From Brachypodius melanocephalos (lineage: Eukaryota > Chordata > Aves > Passeriformes > Pycnonotidae), in the NCBI GenBank assembly GCA_013398615.1, contig VZSR01000520.1, forward strand, positions 30,729,605 to 30,793,604: a stretch of DNA of 64,000 bases. The letters are read 5' to 3'. The translations under genes were made by a program, and so were the position numbers. Each line of letters starts with the position of its first letter. Positions within the stretch are counted from its first letter, which is position 1. Below, one piece after another: positions 61,488 to 64,000 of this stretch. A model generated the notes under the pieces. It was given only the letters and a program-made list of their open reading frames with translations. It did no database searches and was not told the DNA's origin.

Positions 61488-63948
61488 TATAAACAGTACC
61501 ATCTGTTTTTTCTTTGCTTCTTTGTTGTATAAAACCAGCTCTTTAAAGGGCAATGCAATGAAAAAAAATTCATCTGACTGAAAAAAGCCACACAAAGGCA
61601 CTATTTAATTTTTTTTTCAGGAGATAGACTCTCTCACTGAGTCCCAGTGAGTCTCTTAAAAAGCTGTCAGCTGACAAGGAGGGGAGCTTTAAAATGAGAG
61701 CAGTTGCACCTTAAGCATATACTGTCACAAAAGACTTTGCACTATGAGAACATAAGTAATTTCAGCTTTTAGAAACCTTTTCAACTTGTTCTTTATTTTG
61801 CTTCATTAGCAAAGTATAAATTCCTGACAAGACTTGACAGTTTACCATGCAAACACCCAAAATATTCAAGGATTGTGCATTCTTAATCTAGGAGACAATT
61901 TTTAAGCACATGCAAAGCAAAAACAATGTGATAAAAAATGTTCCTCTGACTCTATATTTAGACTGAAATTCATCTGTCACCTGTTGTAAAGGATTTCTGA
62001 ATGCTCAGCCTTTTTGATCCACAGAAGTGAAGGATGATTCTGAAATGGACTTAATCAGTCTCCCCTGATGAAGCTGCTACTACTTGTGGGGATTAATTAA
62101 ATGTATTTTTTCTGGATAACAGAAAATTGGAATGATTCAATAATCCAGTGTGTTTGCCTTGTAGCTAAAAGAGGTAATTGTTGGGGTCTAATGTGTCCAC
62201 CACAGAATGCAGAAAGATTTTATACAAAAAACAGCATTAATCATAATTTTTTTTGTTTTCTGCTCCTAAGGTAAGAGGAGGAGGAAATTCATTTGGTGAA
62301 AATGTGTTATCTTGATTTAAGTTCCTAATATGAGGAAAAATTACTAACAGAAAATCCAAGGCCCAAATTGGTATCTACTTTAATCTTAAAGCAGACTCTT
62401 CAGAGTGACTTGAGGATTGCATAGGAAATAGACTAAAAAATACCTTATCAGTAGCATTCAAAATAACCTATTCAGCATGAAAAGTCTCCCAAGGAAAGCC
62501 TGTCCAAAACATTGAAACACTCCTGGAGAGATTGACTCAATTATCAGCTGTAATAGCATCAGGTGACAGATTGTAGTAAGCAAAGTGTTGCATAGTGAGA
62601 AAACTCTACTAGCAAGCACCAATTTACACCTCTGAATTGATGTGAATATTTGTTAATATTTGCTTGTTTGCTTTGTAGCAATTAACGGATTAATGAAATC
62701 CTAGAGAGAAGCAAATACACAGTATGGGATGAGCAAGTGTCACCACTCCCTTTTGGCAGGTAATGGGGAAACCAAGAAGAGACAAACTGATGACTTACTT
62801 GAGACCAGACTGCTCATCATGTGGAAACATCCCTACAAGAGACTCTGACATACTCTGACAGCTGACATCTGGAACTCCTGTAGTAGGTGGTGATGTGCTT
62901 GTCCTACCCTAAGAGACGGTGTCCATTGTCCCTTAGCTCTGCTTTCATAATTCATGCACTTATGAGGTGTCCTTAAAGTAGTTAAAAAGATCTTGAGTAT
63001 GTTGAACATTTTAGAAGGAAGGAGATTCTCTAACTCTTAATTTTTCTAACTCTAATTCATTTTGGTAGCAGCTGTCCACAAACACTGCGAGCTGTCTTGG
63101 GTCTGTGCTACCAAAACAGGCTGTCCCACATTCTCTTTCCTTATTAGGTTCTCATTTCCCTGCAAAGACAGAGTTTCTTTCAGTAGCAGAGCGTGTTTAT
63201 AGAGTTATTGTAAGGCAGGATAATTTTACTCAGATAAAAAAGAGAATGGGAATGATTCCCATTGTACAGGAAGTACGTGAGACTGCATTGGAAAAATACC
63301 TTAAAAATACCAAAGAATCAGTACCTTGCAATACACAGAATTAAACTGAGGAACATCTACAATTTTCCATGTGCATCACCTGACGGCTATGTTTTCCCAA
63401 CTGCTTTTCTCTTCTTCCTTTAAAGCATTGGAAAATGCTGTTTCTGTGGAGCAGTCTTGCAAATATGATGGCCTCTCTTGCAGAAATTCCCTAAAGTATT
63501 TTGCTGCCTTATGCCTAGATCCACAATTAGAGGCCCATGGGTATCAGGCTGACCCATCATTTTATGTGCTACCCTTAATAGAGAGCAGTAATGAGATGGA
63601 TGGGACGTGTCTTCACTGTTATTTCAAACGTTACAAGCTGTCCTTAACCAAGTGCTTTTTATAAACTAAAAATTAATACATTGACATTAATACAGATTTC
63701 TGCATAATAAACAGCTCTGTGCAGTATCACAGGATTTCCTCTTGTGTTCTTACTGCCATGAAACCAAGCAAAGACAGACAAATCAAGATGTTGCAAACAA
63801 ACAAATTAACAATTCTTTCCAAAGAAAGATACCCTGAGATTAGATGTTATCCAGCATGAAACATGGATCCACAGTGGGTTATTTCTCCTTTTTATGGTTT
63901 CTTCTATACCATTGTGTTACTGTGTATAATCAAGGATTTATAAAACTG
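61488..63948. other. Unique AT-rich DNA, no gene seen
   Basis: No repeat family or RNA gene recognised. Frames of 79 (63105-63344) and 97 codons (63371-63664) on the plus strand have no recognisable motif and no promoter or splice context. Confidence 0.5.
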
Positions 63949-64000
63949 NNNNNNNNNNNNNNNNNNNNNNNNNNNNNNNNNNNNNNNNNNNNNNNNNNNN
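63949..64000. other. Assembly gap (run of N)
   Basis: The last 52 positions are N, so the contig ends here. The true distance to the next sequence is unknown. Confidence 0.99.

Overview
The window looks like nuclear DNA of a bird, most likely a songbird (order Passeriformes). The evidence is in the repeats. There are at least nine CR1 LINE fragments, several ending in the ATTCTRTG-type octamer repeats of CR1 3' ends. Three to five LTR fragments resemble avian endogenous retrovirus LTRs. A tRNA-Ile-headed SINE with a CR1-like tail matches the passerine TguSINE1 family as I remember it. The DNA is AT-rich and CpG-poor outside the repeats. It ends in a run of N from position 63949, an assembly gap.

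I find no protein-coding gene, no intact RNA gene, no CRISPR array and no prokaryotic feature. Open frames are short, spread over all six frames, and no longer than random AT-rich DNA of this length would give. The window is best read as a gene desert or the inside of a very long intron. The sequence alone cannot separate these two.

Layout. 1-337: CR1 3' end, cut by the window edge. 338-7582: unique AT-rich DNA with two A/C-rich tracts. 7583-8246: LTR on the minus strand with TATA box, poly(A) signal and a possible primer-binding-site remnant. 8247-15139: unique DNA with a GC-richer patch near 14.7-15.1 kb. 15140-15312: CR1. 17155-17897: second LTR type, plus strand. 22196-24756: two CR1 copies of different type in the same orientation. 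27019-28835: two copies of a third LTR type facing each other, with a GC-rich 350-bp segment of unknown origin beside the left one. 35608-36357: two CR1 3' ends in opposite orientation. 43661-43806: tRNA-Ile SINE. 49451-49790: CR1, minus strand. 59.7-60.8 kb: T/G-rich tracts, the second running into a 675-bp CR1 with a recognisable but broken reverse-transcriptase C-terminus (60813-61487). The rest is unique sequence.

Nothing here works together as a system. The recurring theme is layered, decayed retrotransposition (CR1, a SINE borrowing CR1 machinery, several retroviral LTRs). Two places have related repeats in inverted orientation that could fold into double-stranded RNA if transcribed. 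I did not find evidence for a new biological system.
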